In this document: positions 11,147 to 20,473 of the stretch, in pieces
Position numbering within the stretch: the stretch's first letter is position 1
Layout: each line of letters opens with the position of its first letter
Source: an uncultured Maribacter sp.
GTDB lineage: Bacteria; Bacteroidota; Bacteroidia; Flavobacteriales; Flavobacteriaceae
NCBI RefSeq assembly: GCF_947495965.1
Contig: NZ_CANMBB010000007.1
Span: 124,001 to 188,000 of the forward strand
Length of the DNA: 64,000 nt
Direction of reading: 5' to 3'
Notes under the pieces: model-generated
What the model saw: only the letters and a program-made list of their open reading frames with translations
Told to the model about the DNA's origin: nothing
Databases searched by the model: none
Translations under genes and position numbers: made by a program

Positions 11147-12017
11147 TCTTAACATATACTTCAAATTCTTTTTCTTTAACTGCTTCGTCTATTATTTCTG
11201 TTTCCAATTTTCTAAGAAAATCTAACTTTCTTCTACTTAATAAGACTTGTTTAATATTTGGTTTTACAAAAGACAAAGGAGCTACGTCATTTACTTCTTT
11301 TACTTCTACAATTTTTCCCAAATATACCCCTAATGCATCCTCCAATTCAAAAAATTGTGATTTTTTTAAGTACTTATCCTGATTATCAATAGTTAATGGA
11401 GGTATTTCTTGTATAACTCTAGAGGCAGATACCCAAATAGAATCATTAAAATTTAATTTTTTAAACTGAACACCAATAGAGTCTAGGAATTTTAAATCGT
11501 CACTTTTAAAGTTCTTTAGTTTTTTGATCACCTCATCTTTATTTAAAAATTGTTTAGGCAACTCTACAAAACGTAGTTTAACTATTCTTTCTTTGAGCTT
11601 AAAATTTTCTTTTTCACGTTCATAAAAACTTTCTAATTGTGCATTAGTCACCAAAGAATCACTCCCTTGTTGCACTAATGCCTCTTTATAAGCTCTGGTA
11701 TATAAATCCGTTTTATAATTTGCAACTAGAGTATCAAACTCTGCCAGCTTTTCTTCTGGTAAATTAATCTTCGCTTTCTTTAACAACAACTGCTTGGATG
11801 CCCAACTATTAACATAATTAGAAATTATTGCCGCACTATCATTAGAAGAAATTCCTTTTCTTAAAAAAGGAGCCACACTACTCATATATAAATAAGACTC
11901 TCCTACTCTTGCCAAAGGTTTTCTCTCTTCTTCTTTCTTAATAAAAGAACCACAAGAAAAGACACTAAAAACAATTACCAAACACAAAATAAATTGTGCT
12001 GCAATTTTTAATTTCAT
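11139..12017 (-). CDS. parvulin-like lipoprotein (SurA/PpiC-related)
   Basis: Start taken at MKLKIAAQFILCLVIVFSVFSCGS, giving 292 aa with a lipoprotein signal whose lipidated Cys follows VFS. The ORF-track start seven codons earlier is not needed. The body resembles the helical N-terminal part of parvulin chaperones (PFLRKGISSNDSAAII, EKLAEFDTLVANYKTDLY), but the catalytic parvulin domain is weak or degenerate. It is probably a membrane-anchored folding factor partnering the SurA-like protein encoded next. It is the first gene of the three-gene operon, with a good TTG-N19-TATTTTTG promoter just upstream. Chaperone role is inferred from fold and context. Confidence 0.7.
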   Translation of the reverse strand: MKLKIAAQFILCLVIVFSVFSCGSFIKKEEERKPLARVGESYLYMSSVAPFLRKGISSNDSAAIISNYVNSWASKQLLLKKAKINLPEEKLAEFDTLVANYKTDLYTRAYKEALVQQGSDSLVTNAQLESFYEREKENFKLKERIVKLRFVELPKQFLNKDEVIKKLKNFKSDDLKFLDSIGVQFKKLNFNDSIWVSASRVIQEIPPLTIDNQDKYLKKSQFFELEDALGVYLGKIVEVKEVNDVAPLSFVKPNIKQVLLSRRKLDFLRKLETEIIDEAVKEKEFEVYVKNE

Positions 12018-12042
12018 ATTCACTTTAAATAAACACATTCCG

Positions 12043-12072
12043 CAAAAATAGTAATAAGATGGTGTTTCGCAA
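12043..12072 (-). promoter_or_regulatory. promoter of the parvulin / SurA / MoxR operon
   Basis: On the minus strand TTG (12072-12070), 19 bases, then TATTTTTG (12050-12043): a full match to the Bacteroidota consensus TTG-N17-23-TAnnTTTG. The expected transcript start lies some 20 bases before the ATG. Confidence 0.65.
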
Positions 12073-12139
12073 TATTTTATGTTTTTACTAATTACATTTA
12101 ATACCCATATTATATAGAATTACTAATTTAGACCCCTAA

Positions 12140-12147
12140 TATTTTTG
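12140..12147 (+). promoter_or_regulatory. candidate -7 element for the 80-aa gene
   Basis: TATTTTTG ending 15 bases before the ATG at 12163. It matches TAnnTTTG but has no good TTG partner. Confidence 0.35.
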
Positions 12148-12162
12148 ATTTAAAAATTTTAA

Positions 12163-12405
12163 ATGGATAAAAAAATAAAACTTATTTGGGATTTTCGTGG
12201 TCCTGCAGCATTTAAAACCGCAGAACACCATGAAATACATTTAAAAGAATATATTACCATAGAAGGACTTTCTATAAACATAACTGGCTTTTCCATGCTT
12301 AATGATATGCATAGTATTGCTTATATGGTGGTAGAAGAATCTAACATGATACCAGTAAGAGATGCTTTAAAACCACATAGAGGAGAAATTTATATTGAAA
12401 AATAA
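12163..12405 (+). CDS. conserved small protein of unknown function
   Basis: An 80-residue soluble protein without signal peptide or membrane segment, starting MDKKIKLIWDFRGPAAFKTA. The sequence is well ordered: a DFRGP motif, a HH at about residues 22-23, and a C-terminal HRGEIYIEK. Codon use matches the neighbours and a -7 element sits just upstream, so I take it as a real gene. It reminds me of short conserved flavobacterial hypothetical proteins, but I cannot assign a family. It is divergent from the chaperone operon and precedes rluF by 66 bases, so co-transcription with rluF is possible. Confidence 0.7.
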   Translation: MDKKIKLIWDFRGPAAFKTAEHHEIHLKEYITIEGLSINITGFSMLNDMHSIAYMVVEESNMIPVRDALKPHRGEIYIEK

Positions 12406-12471
12406 GTCTTAGAACCTTAGTCTATCATTACTATAAAATTAAAAACTACTACTTTTTACAGATAATATTTT

Positions 12472-13212
12472 ATGACAGAGCCTAAAAAAACAAGAATTAA
12501 TAAATACCTAAGTGAAGTTGGCTTTTGCTCTAGAAGAGCTGCCGATAAACTTATAGAACAAGGCAGAGTTACTATCAATGATAAAGTTCCAGAAATGGGT
12601 ACTAAAATTATTGAGGGAGATATTGTAAAGGTAGATGGCGAAAGTGTTACCCAACCTAAAGAAAAACCCGTATATATTGCTTTTAACAAACCTATTGGTA
12701 TTGTATGTACTACCGATACAAGAGTAGAAAAAGATAATATAATTGACTATATAAATTACCCGAAAAGAATTTTCCCAATTGGCAGATTAGACAAACCAAG
12801 TGAAGGTCTTATTTTCTTAACCAATGATGGCGATATAGTTAACAAAATATTACGTGCAAGAAACCATCATGAAAAGGAATATATTGTCACTGTAGACAAA
12901 CCTATAACGCCCAATTTTTTACACCAAATGCGAAACGGTATTCCAATTTTAGATACTGTAACTCGTAAATGCGAAGTAGAAGAAATAAGTAAATACCAAT
13001 TTAAAATTATTTTGACTCAAGGATTAAATCGTCAAATTAGACGTATGTGCGAGTATTTAAATTACGATGTTAAGAAGTTAAAAAGGGAACGTATTATGAA
13101 TATCTCTTTAGATGTACCTGTTGGAAAGTGGCGCTATATAACCGCAAAAGAACTTGCAGAAATTAACAGACTTGTATCTACCTCATCAAAAACTCATGAC
13201 ACTGATTTCTAA
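12472..13212 (+). CDS. rluF: 23S rRNA pseudouridine(2604) synthase RluF
   Basis: Converts a uridine of 23S rRNA (U2604 in E. coli) to pseudouridine. An S4 RNA-binding domain (about residues 7-60, [20 protein letters not shown]) precedes the RsuA-type synthase domain with catalytic Asp in [10 protein letters not shown]. RluF-specific stretches are visible: [25 protein letters not shown], and [20 protein letters not shown]. The length of 246 aa is slightly shorter than the E. coli enzyme because the C-terminal tail is missing. The gene is cytoplasmic. Confidence 0.92.
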   Translation: MTEPKKTRINKYLSEVGFCSRRAADKLIEQGRVTINDKVPEMGTKIIEGDIVKVDGESVTQPKEKPVYIAFNKPIGIVCTTDTRVEKDNIIDYINYPKRIFPIGRLDKPSEGLIFLTNDGDIVNKILRARNHHEKEYIVTVDKPITPNFLHQMRNGIPILDTVTRKCEVEEISKYQFKIILTQGLNRQIRRMCEYLNYDVKKLKRERIMNISLDVPVGKWRYITAKELAEINRLVSTSSKTHDTDF

Positions 13213-13277
13213 CACATTACTTCACAAAAAAATAATCTTTTTTAACATACTTTTATTTAAAAATTAGTATCTTGTAG

Positions 13278-13303
13278 TTGCTCTCTTTTTCTTTAGAGAG
13301 CAA
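13278..13303 (+). promoter_or_regulatory. hairpin between rluF and the CarboxypepD_reg-like gene
   Basis: Perfect 9-bp stem TTGCTCTCT / AGAGAGCAA with an 8-base loop, 65 bases after the rluF stop and 26 bases before the next ATG. It lacks a following T run, so it may be a leader hairpin of the next gene and not an rluF terminator. Confidence 0.45.
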
Positions 13304-13329
13304 ATAGTTTTCTTAAATCCGAAATTACT

Positions 13330-14631
13330 ATGGTAGCAAACAAAAAAGTATCCATATTACTATTCACTACTTTTATTCTTTTAAGTTTAAATAGCACAAT
13401 AGCTTTTGCTTTTCAAGAACCAGAAACTAATTATGCAGAATATAAAGGAGAAGTATTAGATGAATCTTCAAAAAAACCATTAATTTTTGCTACTCTAGCC
13501 ATAGAAAAATCAAACATTAGTACCGTAACAAATACCGAAGGAGAATTTTCTCTAAAAATTCCAAATTCTACTGAAAGTAAAAATGTAATTGTTTCTTTCT
13601 TGGGGTACAAAACAAAAATTATTCCTTTAAATGAATTCAAAAAAAATAAAACAAAAATATATTTAGCTGTTTCTGTAACAGAACTTTCAGAAGTTAATTT
13701 AAGCATTCCAAAAAATGCAGAAGCACTAGTAAGAGAAACATTAAAAAGTAAAGGAGAAAATTATTTTGATGACCCAACTTTAATGACTGCTTTTTATAGA
13801 GAGACTATAAAAAAGAGAAGAAAAAATATTTCCTTGTCTGAAGCCGTAGTTAATATATACAAAACGCCATACACCTCTCACAAGAATGATGCTGTACAAC
13901 TATATAAAGCAAGAAAAAGTACCGATTATAATAAATTAGACACGGTTGCTTTAAAACTACAAGGAGGACCTTTTAACGCGCTTTATATTGATATTATTAA
14001 GTATCCTGAATATATTTTTAGTGAAGAATCCTTAGACAATTACCTTTTTAGCTTTGATAGTTCTACCCGAGTAAATGATAAATTAATCTATGTTATTAAT
14101 TTTAAACAAAAACCCCATGTATACTCCCCCCTATATAAAGGGAAACTTTTTATAGACATTGAAAATAAAATACTTACTAATGCTACCTATAAATTAAATG
14201 TTACCAACAAAGAAGCTGCATCTAGAATGTTTGTCCGCAGAAAACCAAAAAACGCTAAAGTATGGCCTACAGAAGTAAACTATAGAGTAGACTACAGAGA
14301 AAAAAATGGCAAATGGTATTATGGGTACAGTAATGTTTTTTTAGAATTTAAAATTGATTGGGATAAGAGATTATTTAACTCTGTTTATAGTATGACCTGC
14401 GAAATGGCAGTTACAGATTGGGAAAAGAGCACTAAAGAATTACTGCCAAAACCAAAAGAACGTATTAAATCTTCTATTATTTTAAGTGATGCTGCTGTAG
14501 GCTTTTCTGACCCAGATTTTTGGGGAGAATACAACATTATAGAACCAGAAAAATCTATAGAATCGGCTATTAGAAAAATTAAACGTCAGTTAAAACGTAT
14601 TAATGTAAATGAAGGTACATCTAGACCGTAA
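13330..14631 (+). CDS. exported protein with CarboxypepD_reg-like domain
   Basis: A 433-aa exported protein. A signal peptide (about 1-27, ending IAFAFQ) is followed by a carboxypeptidase regulatory-like beta-sandwich (about 36-115; GEVLDESSKKPLIFATLAIE ... GEFSLKIP), the domain that opens TonB-dependent receptors and many Bacteroidota surface proteins. The remaining about 300 residues form a beta-rich region like that of DUF5686-type proteins (MTAFYRETIKKRRKNISLSE) but shorter, and no TonB plug or barrel is seen. It is probably periplasmic or outer-membrane associated; function unknown. It ends in a strong terminator shared with recQ. Confidence 0.75.
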   Translation: MVANKKVSILLFTTFILLSLNSTIAFAFQEPETNYAEYKGEVLDESSKKPLIFATLAIEKSNISTVTNTEGEFSLKIPNSTESKNVIVSFLGYKTKIIPLNEFKKNKTKIYLAVSVTELSEVNLSIPKNAEALVRETLKSKGENYFDDPTLMTAFYRETIKKRRKNISLSEAVVNIYKTPYTSHKNDAVQLYKARKSTDYNKLDTVALKLQGGPFNALYIDIIKYPEYIFSEESLDNYLFSFDSSTRVNDKLIYVINFKQKPHVYSPLYKGKLFIDIENKILTNATYKLNVTNKEAASRMFVRRKPKNAKVWPTEVNYRVDYREKNGKWYYGYSNVFLEFKIDWDKRLFNSVYSMTCEMAVTDWEKSTKELLPKPKERIKSSIILSDAAVGFSDPDFWGEYNIIEPEKSIESAIRKIKRQLKRINVNEGTSRP

Positions 14632-14635
14632 CTAA

Positions 14636-14676
14636 AAAAAAGAGCCAAAACATAACAAAATGCTTTGGCTCTTTTT
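14636..14676. terminator. bidirectional terminator before recQ
   Basis: Stem AAAAAGAGCCAAA / TTTGGCTCTTTTT with a 14-base loop between two convergent genes. Confidence 0.88.
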
Positions 14677-14695
14677 ATTTTCTACAAGTAGATTA

Positions 14696-16894
14696 CTAAT
14701 TAGCTACTTCGCTAATAAATTTTAACCTATACAAACGAAGTTCTTCATCTTCATAATCTCCATCAAACTCCTTACTGGCTTCTTCTAAATCATCTGTTTC
14801 TGCTTCTAAAAAGTAATCATGTATTTCTTCTTGCTGGTCTTCATCCAAAATTTCATCAATCCAATAGCCTAAATTTAATTTAGTACCACTAAAAACAATT
14901 TGCTCCATCTCTTTTATTAAATCTGGAAGCTCTATCCCTTTAGCAGAAGCAATATCCTCTAAAGACAATTTACGATCCACATTTTGTATTATATATAGCT
15001 TTAAAGCAGAATTTGCACCCGTACTTTTTACTACCAAGTCATCTGGACGAATAATATCATTATCCTCAACATAGCTAGATATTAGCTCTATAAATGGTTT
15101 TCCGTATTTTTTTGCTTTCCCTTCTCCTACACCATGAATGTTTAACATCTCTTCCATAGAAATAGGGTATTTTAAAGCCATATCGGCCAAAGAAGGATCC
15201 TGAAAAACAACAAAAGGAGGCACATTTAACTTATCTGCTTGTGCTTTACGTAAATCTTTTAATTGTTTTAACAACTTCTCGTCTGCAACTCCTGCAGCTT
15301 TAGATGCACTAACAATAGCAGCATCGCTCTCCTCATTATACACATGATCCATAGTCATCATAAAAGACTCTGGGGCATCTAAATACTCTTTCCCTTTTGG
15401 AGTTACTCGCAACACCCCATACTGTTCTATCTCTTTTTTAAGATAGCCCGCAACTAATACTTGGCGAATAAGCGCCATCCAATAACTAGTATCTTTATCT
15501 TTTCCTATACCAAAGAAGGGTTTTTCATTAGTCTTATGCGAAGATATTAAGGCATTAACCTCTCCAATTATTGTTTTTACTATCTCTTTGGCTTTAAACT
15601 TTTCACTGGTGCCCTGAACTACACTAAGAAGTTTTACAACATTTTCTTTGGCTTCTTTTTTATCTTTAGGGTTACGAGCATTATCATCCATATCTGCCCC
15701 TTCCCCATTTACCTCATCAAAAGATTCTCCAAAATAATGGAGCATAAATTTACGTCTAGACATAGAAGTTTCTGCATAAGCAACAACTTCTTGCAAGAGT
15801 GCATTTCCTATCTCTTGTTCCGCAACAGGCTTACCAGACATAAACTTTTCTAGCTTCTCTACATCTTTATACGAATAAAAAGCAAGGCAATGCCCTTCCC
15901 CACCATCTCTTCCTGCACGTCCTGTTTCTTGGTAATAACTCTCTATACTTTTAGGAATATCATTATGTATTACAAAACGAACATCTGGTTTATCTATACC
16001 CATACCAAAGGCAATTGTTGCCACAACAACATCTACATCTTCCATAAGGAACATGTCTTGGTATTTAGACCTTGTTTTTGCATCAAAACCAGCATGGTAT
16101 GGCACCGCACTTACGCCATTTACTTGTAACACTTGCGCTAAAGCCTCTACTCGTTTTCTACTTAGACAATAAATAACCCCAGATTTTCCTTGATTTTGTT
16201 TTACAAAACGAATAATATCCGCATCAACATTTTCTGTTTTGGTTCGTACTTCATAAAACAAATTTGGTCTATTAAATGACGCTTTAAATAATTGCGCATC
16301 TGTAATACCTAAATTTTTTATAATATCTTCTTGTACTTTTGGGGTAGCCGTAGCTGTAAGACCTACAATAGGAATATTATCTCCTAATCTCCCAACAATA
16401 TTTCGTAAATTTCTGTATTCCGGTCTAAAGTCATGTCCCCATTCCGAAATACAATGTGCCTCATCTACCGCCACAAAAGAAATGGTTACAGAATTAAGAA
16501 ATTCTACGTATTCTTCCTTTGTTAAAGACTCTGGCGCAACATATAAAAGTTTTGTAACCCCATTAGTTACATCTTCTTTTACTTGTTTTATTTCTGTTTT
16601 ATTTAAAGAAGAATTTAATACATGTGCTATACCATGCTCCGAAGAAACGCCTCTTATAGCATCTACTTGATTTTTCATCAAAGCAATTAAAGGAGAAACA
16701 ACAATAGCTGTACCTTCTTTCATTAATGCCGGCAACTGGTAACATAAAGATTTACCACCACCCGTTGGCATAATTACAAAAGCATTTTTGCCATCCAGGA
16801 TTTTTCTTATTACTTCTTCTTGTAAGCCTTTAAACTGATTAAATCCAAAATGCTTTTTTAGTGCAGCATGTATATCATCAACATTACGACTCAT
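14696..16894 (-). CDS. recQ: ATP-dependent DNA helicase RecQ
   Basis: 3'-5' DNA helicase of repair and recombination. Walker A TGGGKS (44-49) and DEAH box [17 protein letters not shown] (144 on) define the helicase core; GFARAGRDG-like motif VI is present as [12 protein letters not shown] winged-helix RQC domain and one HRDC domain (about 525-605) follow, with a C-terminal acidic tail. The RQC zinc site is lost: where most RecQ proteins have CGxCDxC after the YFGE motif, this one reads [19 protein letters not shown] with no Cys. Length 732 aa. Divergent from kdsD. Confidence 0.93.
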   Translation of the reverse strand: MSRNVDDIHAALKKHFGFNQFKGLQEEVIRKILDGKNAFVIMPTGGGKSLCYQLPALMKEGTAIVVSPLIALMKNQVDAIRGVSSEHGIAHVLNSSLNKTEIKQVKEDVTNGVTKLLYVAPESLTKEEYVEFLNSVTISFVAVDEAHCISEWGHDFRPEYRNLRNIVGRLGDNIPIVGLTATATPKVQEDIIKNLGITDAQLFKASFNRPNLFYEVRTKTENVDADIIRFVKQNQGKSGVIYCLSRKRVEALAQVLQVNGVSAVPYHAGFDAKTRSKYQDMFLMEDVDVVVATIAFGMGIDKPDVRFVIHNDIPKSIESYYQETGRAGRDGGEGHCLAFYSYKDVEKLEKFMSGKPVAEQEIGNALLQEVVAYAETSMSRRKFMLHYFGESFDEVNGEGADMDDNARNPKDKKEAKENVVKLLSVVQGTSEKFKAKEIVKTIIGEVNALISSHKTNEKPFFGIGKDKDTSYWMALIRQVLVAGYLKKEIEQYGVLRVTPKGKEYLDAPESFMMTMDHVYNEESDAAIVSASKAAGVADEKLLKQLKDLRKAQADKLNVPPFVVFQDPSLADMALKYPISMEEMLNIHGVGEGKAKKYGKPFIELISSYVEDNDIIRPDDLVVKSTGANSALKLYIIQNVDRKLSLEDIASAKGIELPDLIKEMEQIVFSGTKLNLGYWIDEILDEDQQEEIHDYFLEAETDDLEEASKEFDGDYEDEELRLYRLKFISEVAN

Positions 16895-17033
16895 AATTAT
16901 CTATTGTCATTTTTCACTTAATCCTGTGAATATTATCACATGAATTTAATAAATTATACTTTTAAAACCTAGCTACTAAATAAAACAAAGCTAATTTCTA
17001 TTTTATAAAATATTCTATAAAATTAAGTTTGCT

Positions 17034-17041
17034 TAATTTTG
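17034..17041 (+). promoter_or_regulatory. candidate -7 element for the kdsD-tatC-lptB operon
   Basis: TAATTTTG, a match to TAnnTTTG, 46 bases before the first possible start codon of the KdsD-type gene. No clear TTG upstream partner. Confidence 0.4.
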
Positions 17042-17087
17042 CAGTTCTTAAAGATAATACATTCTTTTAGGAATACAATCCTTTTAA

Positions 17088-18065
17088 TTGCACATTACAT
17101 TGAACAATACAAAAGCTATACTAGATTTAGCAAAAAAAACAATAGACCTCCAGAGTAAAGCAATAGGCAATATTGCTAATTTGTTAGATGCAAATTTTGC
17201 AAACGCCGTAAATGCAATTATGGAAGCCAAAGGCAGAGTTATTGTTACAGGAATAGGAAAAAGTGCTATTATAGCAAGTAAAATTGTAGCCACTTTTAAT
17301 TCTACCGGAACTCCTGCTATTTTTATGCATGCTGCTGATGCTATTCATGGAGATTTAGGAACAGTACAAGATAATGATGTTGTTATTTGTATTTCTAAAA
17401 GCGGGAATACACCAGAAATAAAAGTTCTAGTTCCTTTACTAAAAAGAGGTAACAATAAACTTATAGGAATTACTGGAAACACAGAATCTTTTTTAGCACA
17501 GCAGGCTAATTTTATTCTTAATACTTATGTAGAAAAAGAAGCCTGTCCAAACAATTTAGCACCTACCACCAGTACTACAACACAATTAGTAATGGGAGAT
17601 GCTCTTGCTATTTGTTTGCTAGAACTAAAAGGGTTTAGCAGTACCGATTTTGCTAAATACCACCCAGGTGGTGCGTTAGGAAAAAAATTATATTTACGTG
17701 TTGAAGACATAGCTAATAATAACAAAAAACCACAGGTAAATATAGATACTGATATAAAAGAAGTTATTGTAGAAATATCTGAAAAAATGCTTGGGGTAAC
17801 TGCAGTATTAGAAGACAATAAAATTGTTGGTATTGTAACAGATGGAGATATTAGAAGAATGCTTAATAAACATGACTCTATTAAAGGGCTTACCGCAAAA
17901 GATATAATGACTACTTCTCCTAAAACAATTGAAACTGGTGTACTTGCAATTAAGGCTTTAGAAGTAATGCAAAATAGTGGTATTTCTCAATTACTAGCTA
18001 TTAAAGACAATACATACCAGGGCGTTGTGCATTTACATAATTTAATAAACGAAGGCATATTATAA
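17088..18065 (+). CDS. kdsD: KpsF/GutQ-family D-arabinose 5-phosphate isomerase
   Basis: Makes arabinose 5-phosphate from ribulose 5-phosphate, the first step to Kdo of lipopolysaccharide. A SIS domain (about 1-185; GIGKSAIIASKIVATFNSTG, CISKSGNTPEIKVL) is followed by two CBS domains (about 205-325; GVTAVLEDNKIVGIVTDGDI). There is no ATG at the 5' end: the start is TTG at 17088 or, equally likely, the in-frame TTG at 17100 (then LNNTKAIL). The stop overlaps the tatC start by one base (TAATG), so the two are coupled. Its place ahead of lptB fits an LPS role. It could act on another sugar phosphate. Confidence 0.88.
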   Translation: MHITLNNTKAILDLAKKTIDLQSKAIGNIANLLDANFANAVNAIMEAKGRVIVTGIGKSAIIASKIVATFNSTGTPAIFMHAADAIHGDLGTVQDNDVVICISKSGNTPEIKVLVPLLKRGNNKLIGITGNTESFLAQQANFILNTYVEKEACPNNLAPTTSTTTQLVMGDALAICLLELKGFSSTDFAKYHPGGALGKKLYLRVEDIANNNKKPQVNIDTDIKEVIVEISEKMLGVTAVLEDNKIVGIVTDGDIRRMLNKHDSIKGLTAKDIMTTSPKTIETGVLAIKALEVMQNSGISQLLAIKDNTYQGVVHLHNLINEGIL

Positions 18066-18907
18066 TGAGTAATAAAAATAAACAAACTCCTGCAGAAATG
18101 TCTTTTTTAGACCATTTAGAGGAGCTACGCTGGCACCTTATACGAAGTACCTTAGCAGTTGTAATTATAGGAAGCCTTGCTTTCTTATTTAGAGGATTTG
18201 TTTTTGATACGGTTATTTTTGGGCCTAAGAAAATGGATTTTCCAACCTATAGATTATTTTGTGAAATAGCAACTTACTTAGGTTTTGATTCTGACTTCTG
18301 TGCTGATAAATTACCTTTTACCATACAAAGTAGATTAATGTCTGGCCAATTTTCTGCACATATTTGGACCTCTATTTGGGCTGGTTTTATAGTTGGTTTT
18401 CCGTATATATTATATGAAATGTGGAAATTCATTAGCCCTGGGCTCTATGAAAAAGAACGTAGAAACTCTAAAGGCTTTATTTTAATAGCCTCTTTTTTAT
18501 TTTTTCTAGGAGTTTTATTTGGATATTACATAGTAGCGCCATTATCTATTAACTTTTTAGGAACTTACCAAGTAAGTGAAGAAGTATTAAATGAGTTTGA
18601 TTTAAGCTCATTTATTGCTACAGTACGATCCTCTGTTATAGCATGTGGTATTCTTTTTGAATTGCCAATTATCATATACTTTTTAACCAAAATAGGAATC
18701 GTAACTCCAGAGATAATGAAAAAATATAGAAAAATAGCTTTAGTTGTTGTTCTTATACTTTCTGCTGTAATTACACCTCCGGATGTTGCTAGCCAAATTA
18801 TTGTTGCAGTACCAGTTTTAATTTTATATCAGGTAAGTATTTATATTTCTTCTTATGTATTAAAAAAAGAAGCTAAAAAGGCAAAGAAAAACCTAAAAAC
18901 AAGTTAG
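18065..18907 (+). CDS. tatC: Sec-independent protein translocase TatC
   Basis: Core receptor of the twin-arginine translocase. MSFLDHLEELRWHLIRS near the N-terminus is the TatC signature, and six membrane segments can be followed through to about residue 265. The segment around residues 60-110 includes a periplasmic loop with two Cys that is larger than in E. coli, as usual in Bacteroidota. It overlaps kdsD by one base. No tatA/B gene lies here. Two exported Gfo/Idh/MocA proteins at 42-44.5 kb carry Tat-type leaders and are likely clients. Confidence 0.95.
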   Translation: MSNKNKQTPAEMSFLDHLEELRWHLIRSTLAVVIIGSLAFLFRGFVFDTVIFGPKKMDFPTYRLFCEIATYLGFDSDFCADKLPFTIQSRLMSGQFSAHIWTSIWAGFIVGFPYILYEMWKFISPGLYEKERRNSKGFILIASFLFFLGVLFGYYIVAPLSINFLGTYQVSEEVLNEFDLSSFIATVRSSVIACGILFELPIIIYFLTKIGIVTPEIMKKYRKIALVVVLILSAVITPPDVASQIIVAVPVLILYQVSIYISSYVLKKEAKKAKKNLKTS

Positions 18908-18946
18908 ACCTTAAAAAGGAATTGGTTAAAAATTACATAAATTCTT

Positions 18947-18975
18947 TTGATGCTAACCAAATAGAATTAGATTTG
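18947..18975 (+). promoter_or_regulatory. candidate internal promoter directly before lptB
   Basis: TTG (18947-18949), 18 bases, TAGATTTG (18968-18975), fitting TTG-N17-23-TAnnTTTG. The element ends 5 bases before the lptB ATG, so a transcript from it would be almost leaderless. Confidence 0.3.
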
Positions 18976-18980
18976 AAAAT

Positions 18981-19721
18981 ATGAAGCTAAGAGCAGATAA
19001 TATTATGAAAGCCTATCGTGGGCGCCAAGTTGTTAAAGGTATTTCTTTAGAAGTAAACCAAGGAGAAATTGTTGGTCTTCTTGGCCCAAATGGCGCAGGA
19101 AAAACCACTTCCTTTTATATGATTGTTGGCCTAGTTAAGCCAAATAGCGGTAAAATCTACTTAGACGATATGGAAATTACCAATTTCCCTATGTACAAAA
19201 GAGCTCAAAATGGCATTGGTTATTTAGCGCAAGAAGCATCTGTTTTCAGGAAACTAAGTATTGAAAAAAATATTCTTAGCGTTTTACAACTTACCAAACT
19301 AAGCAAAAAAGAGCAACACATGAAAATGGAGTCTCTTATTGAAGAGTTTAGCCTTGGACACATTCGTAAAAACCGTGGCGATTTACTTTCTGGTGGAGAA
19401 CGCAGACGTACCGAGATTGCAAGAGCATTAGCTACAGACCCAAAGTTTATATTACTAGATGAGCCTTTTGCTGGTGTAGACCCTGTTGCTGTAGAAGACA
19501 TACAACGTATTGTAGCGCATTTAAAAGATAAAAATATAGGCATTTTAATTACAGACCACAACGTACAGGAAACACTTGCTATTACAGAACGCTCTTACCT
19601 TATGTTTGAAGGTGGAATTTTAAAATCTGGAATTCCTGAAGATTTAGCTGCAGATGAAATGGTACGTAAAGTATACCTTGGACAAAACTTTGAATTACGT
19701 AAAAAGAAGCTTGATTTTTAA
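18981..19721 (+). CDS. lptB: LPS export ABC transporter ATP-binding protein LptB
   Basis: ATPase driving lipopolysaccharide transport from the inner to the outer membrane with LptF/G. Walker A is [10 protein letters not shown] (about 34-43), the signature is [15 protein letters not shown], and Walker B is [13 protein letters not shown], the last being typical of LptB. Length 246 aa is normal. It follows tatC after 73 bases and precedes a GNAT gene on the same strand. Either it belongs to the kdsD-tatC operon or it has the internal promoter noted before it. Confidence 0.95.
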   Translation: MKLRADNIMKAYRGRQVVKGISLEVNQGEIVGLLGPNGAGKTTSFYMIVGLVKPNSGKIYLDDMEITNFPMYKRAQNGIGYLAQEASVFRKLSIEKNILSVLQLTKLSKKEQHMKMESLIEEFSLGHIRKNRGDLLSGGERRRTEIARALATDPKFILLDEPFAGVDPVAVEDIQRIVAHLKDKNIGILITDHNVQETLAITERSYLMFEGGILKSGIPEDLAADEMVRKVYLGQNFELRKKKLDF

Positions 19722-19756
19722 AGGGCTGATTTTACTGGTTAAAAAGAATAAATTTC

Positions 19757-20446
19757 ATGGATAATTTTGAAGAAACATTAAAAAATCCTGTTTGGCATGC
19801 GCTAAATGAAGCACATGAAAAATTTGCTATATCTTTAAATGGAGTTAAATTTTATGACCCAAAAATTTGTCCTTTTGGAGCTTTTGATACCCCAAAAAAA
19901 ACCAGTAAAGCATTAAACGAATATGCCAAACTTACCAATGATTTTTTTCTAGTTTCAGAAAACATAGACCCAATATTTGATGAAAAATTTGTGGTTTTAG
20001 ATCGTAAAATTGAAGGCGTACAAATGGTTTTAAAGGGCACTTTAGAAGATTGTAAAATTACGGAAGAAATTGTACCTCTCACAGAAGAACATGTAGATGA
20101 AATTTACGATTTAATATGGCTAGTTATGCCTGGGTATTACAAAAAAAGAAGCTTTGACATGGGCTCTTATTTTGGTATTTTTAAAGACAATATATTAGTT
20201 GCTGTAACTGGGCAACGCATACAAACGAATAGCTTTATTGAGGTTAGCGGTGTTGTTACGCATCCTAATTACACAAGACGCGGCCTTGCTAAACAACTAG
20301 TAGCACATACTACAAAAGAAATTTTAAAAACCGGAAAAAAAGCAATTTTACATACTACAAAAGGTAATGCAGCTATTAAACTTTATAAAAAACTAGGGTA
20401 TACATTAACTAGAGAAATGAACTGGTGGTATTTTCATAAAAAATAA
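19757..20446 (+). CDS. GNAT family N-acetyltransferase
   Basis: A 229-aa acetyltransferase whose GNAT fold occupies the C-terminal half: GVVTHPNYTRRGLAKQLVAH holds the acetyl-CoA-binding R/Q-x-x-G-x-G/A-like loop, followed by AILHTTKGNAAIKLYKKLGY. The N-terminal about 90 residues are an added domain. Substrate unknown. It starts 35 bases after lptB and probably shares its transcript, though the pairing need not mean a common role. Confidence 0.85.
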   Translation: MDNFEETLKNPVWHALNEAHEKFAISLNGVKFYDPKICPFGAFDTPKKTSKALNEYAKLTNDFFLVSENIDPIFDEKFVVLDRKIEGVQMVLKGTLEDCKITEEIVPLTEEHVDEIYDLIWLVMPGYYKKRSFDMGSYFGIFKDNILVAVTGQRIQTNSFIEVSGVVTHPNYTRRGLAKQLVAHTTKEILKTGKKAILHTTKGNAAIKLYKKLGYTLTREMNWWYFHKK

Positions 20447-20473
20447 CTTTTGCACCTAAGTCAACTTTTAAAT

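Noticed and set aside
15890-16129. 79-aa plus-strand ORF within recQ
   Set aside because: Shadow frame; aromatic- and Cys-rich with no start context.
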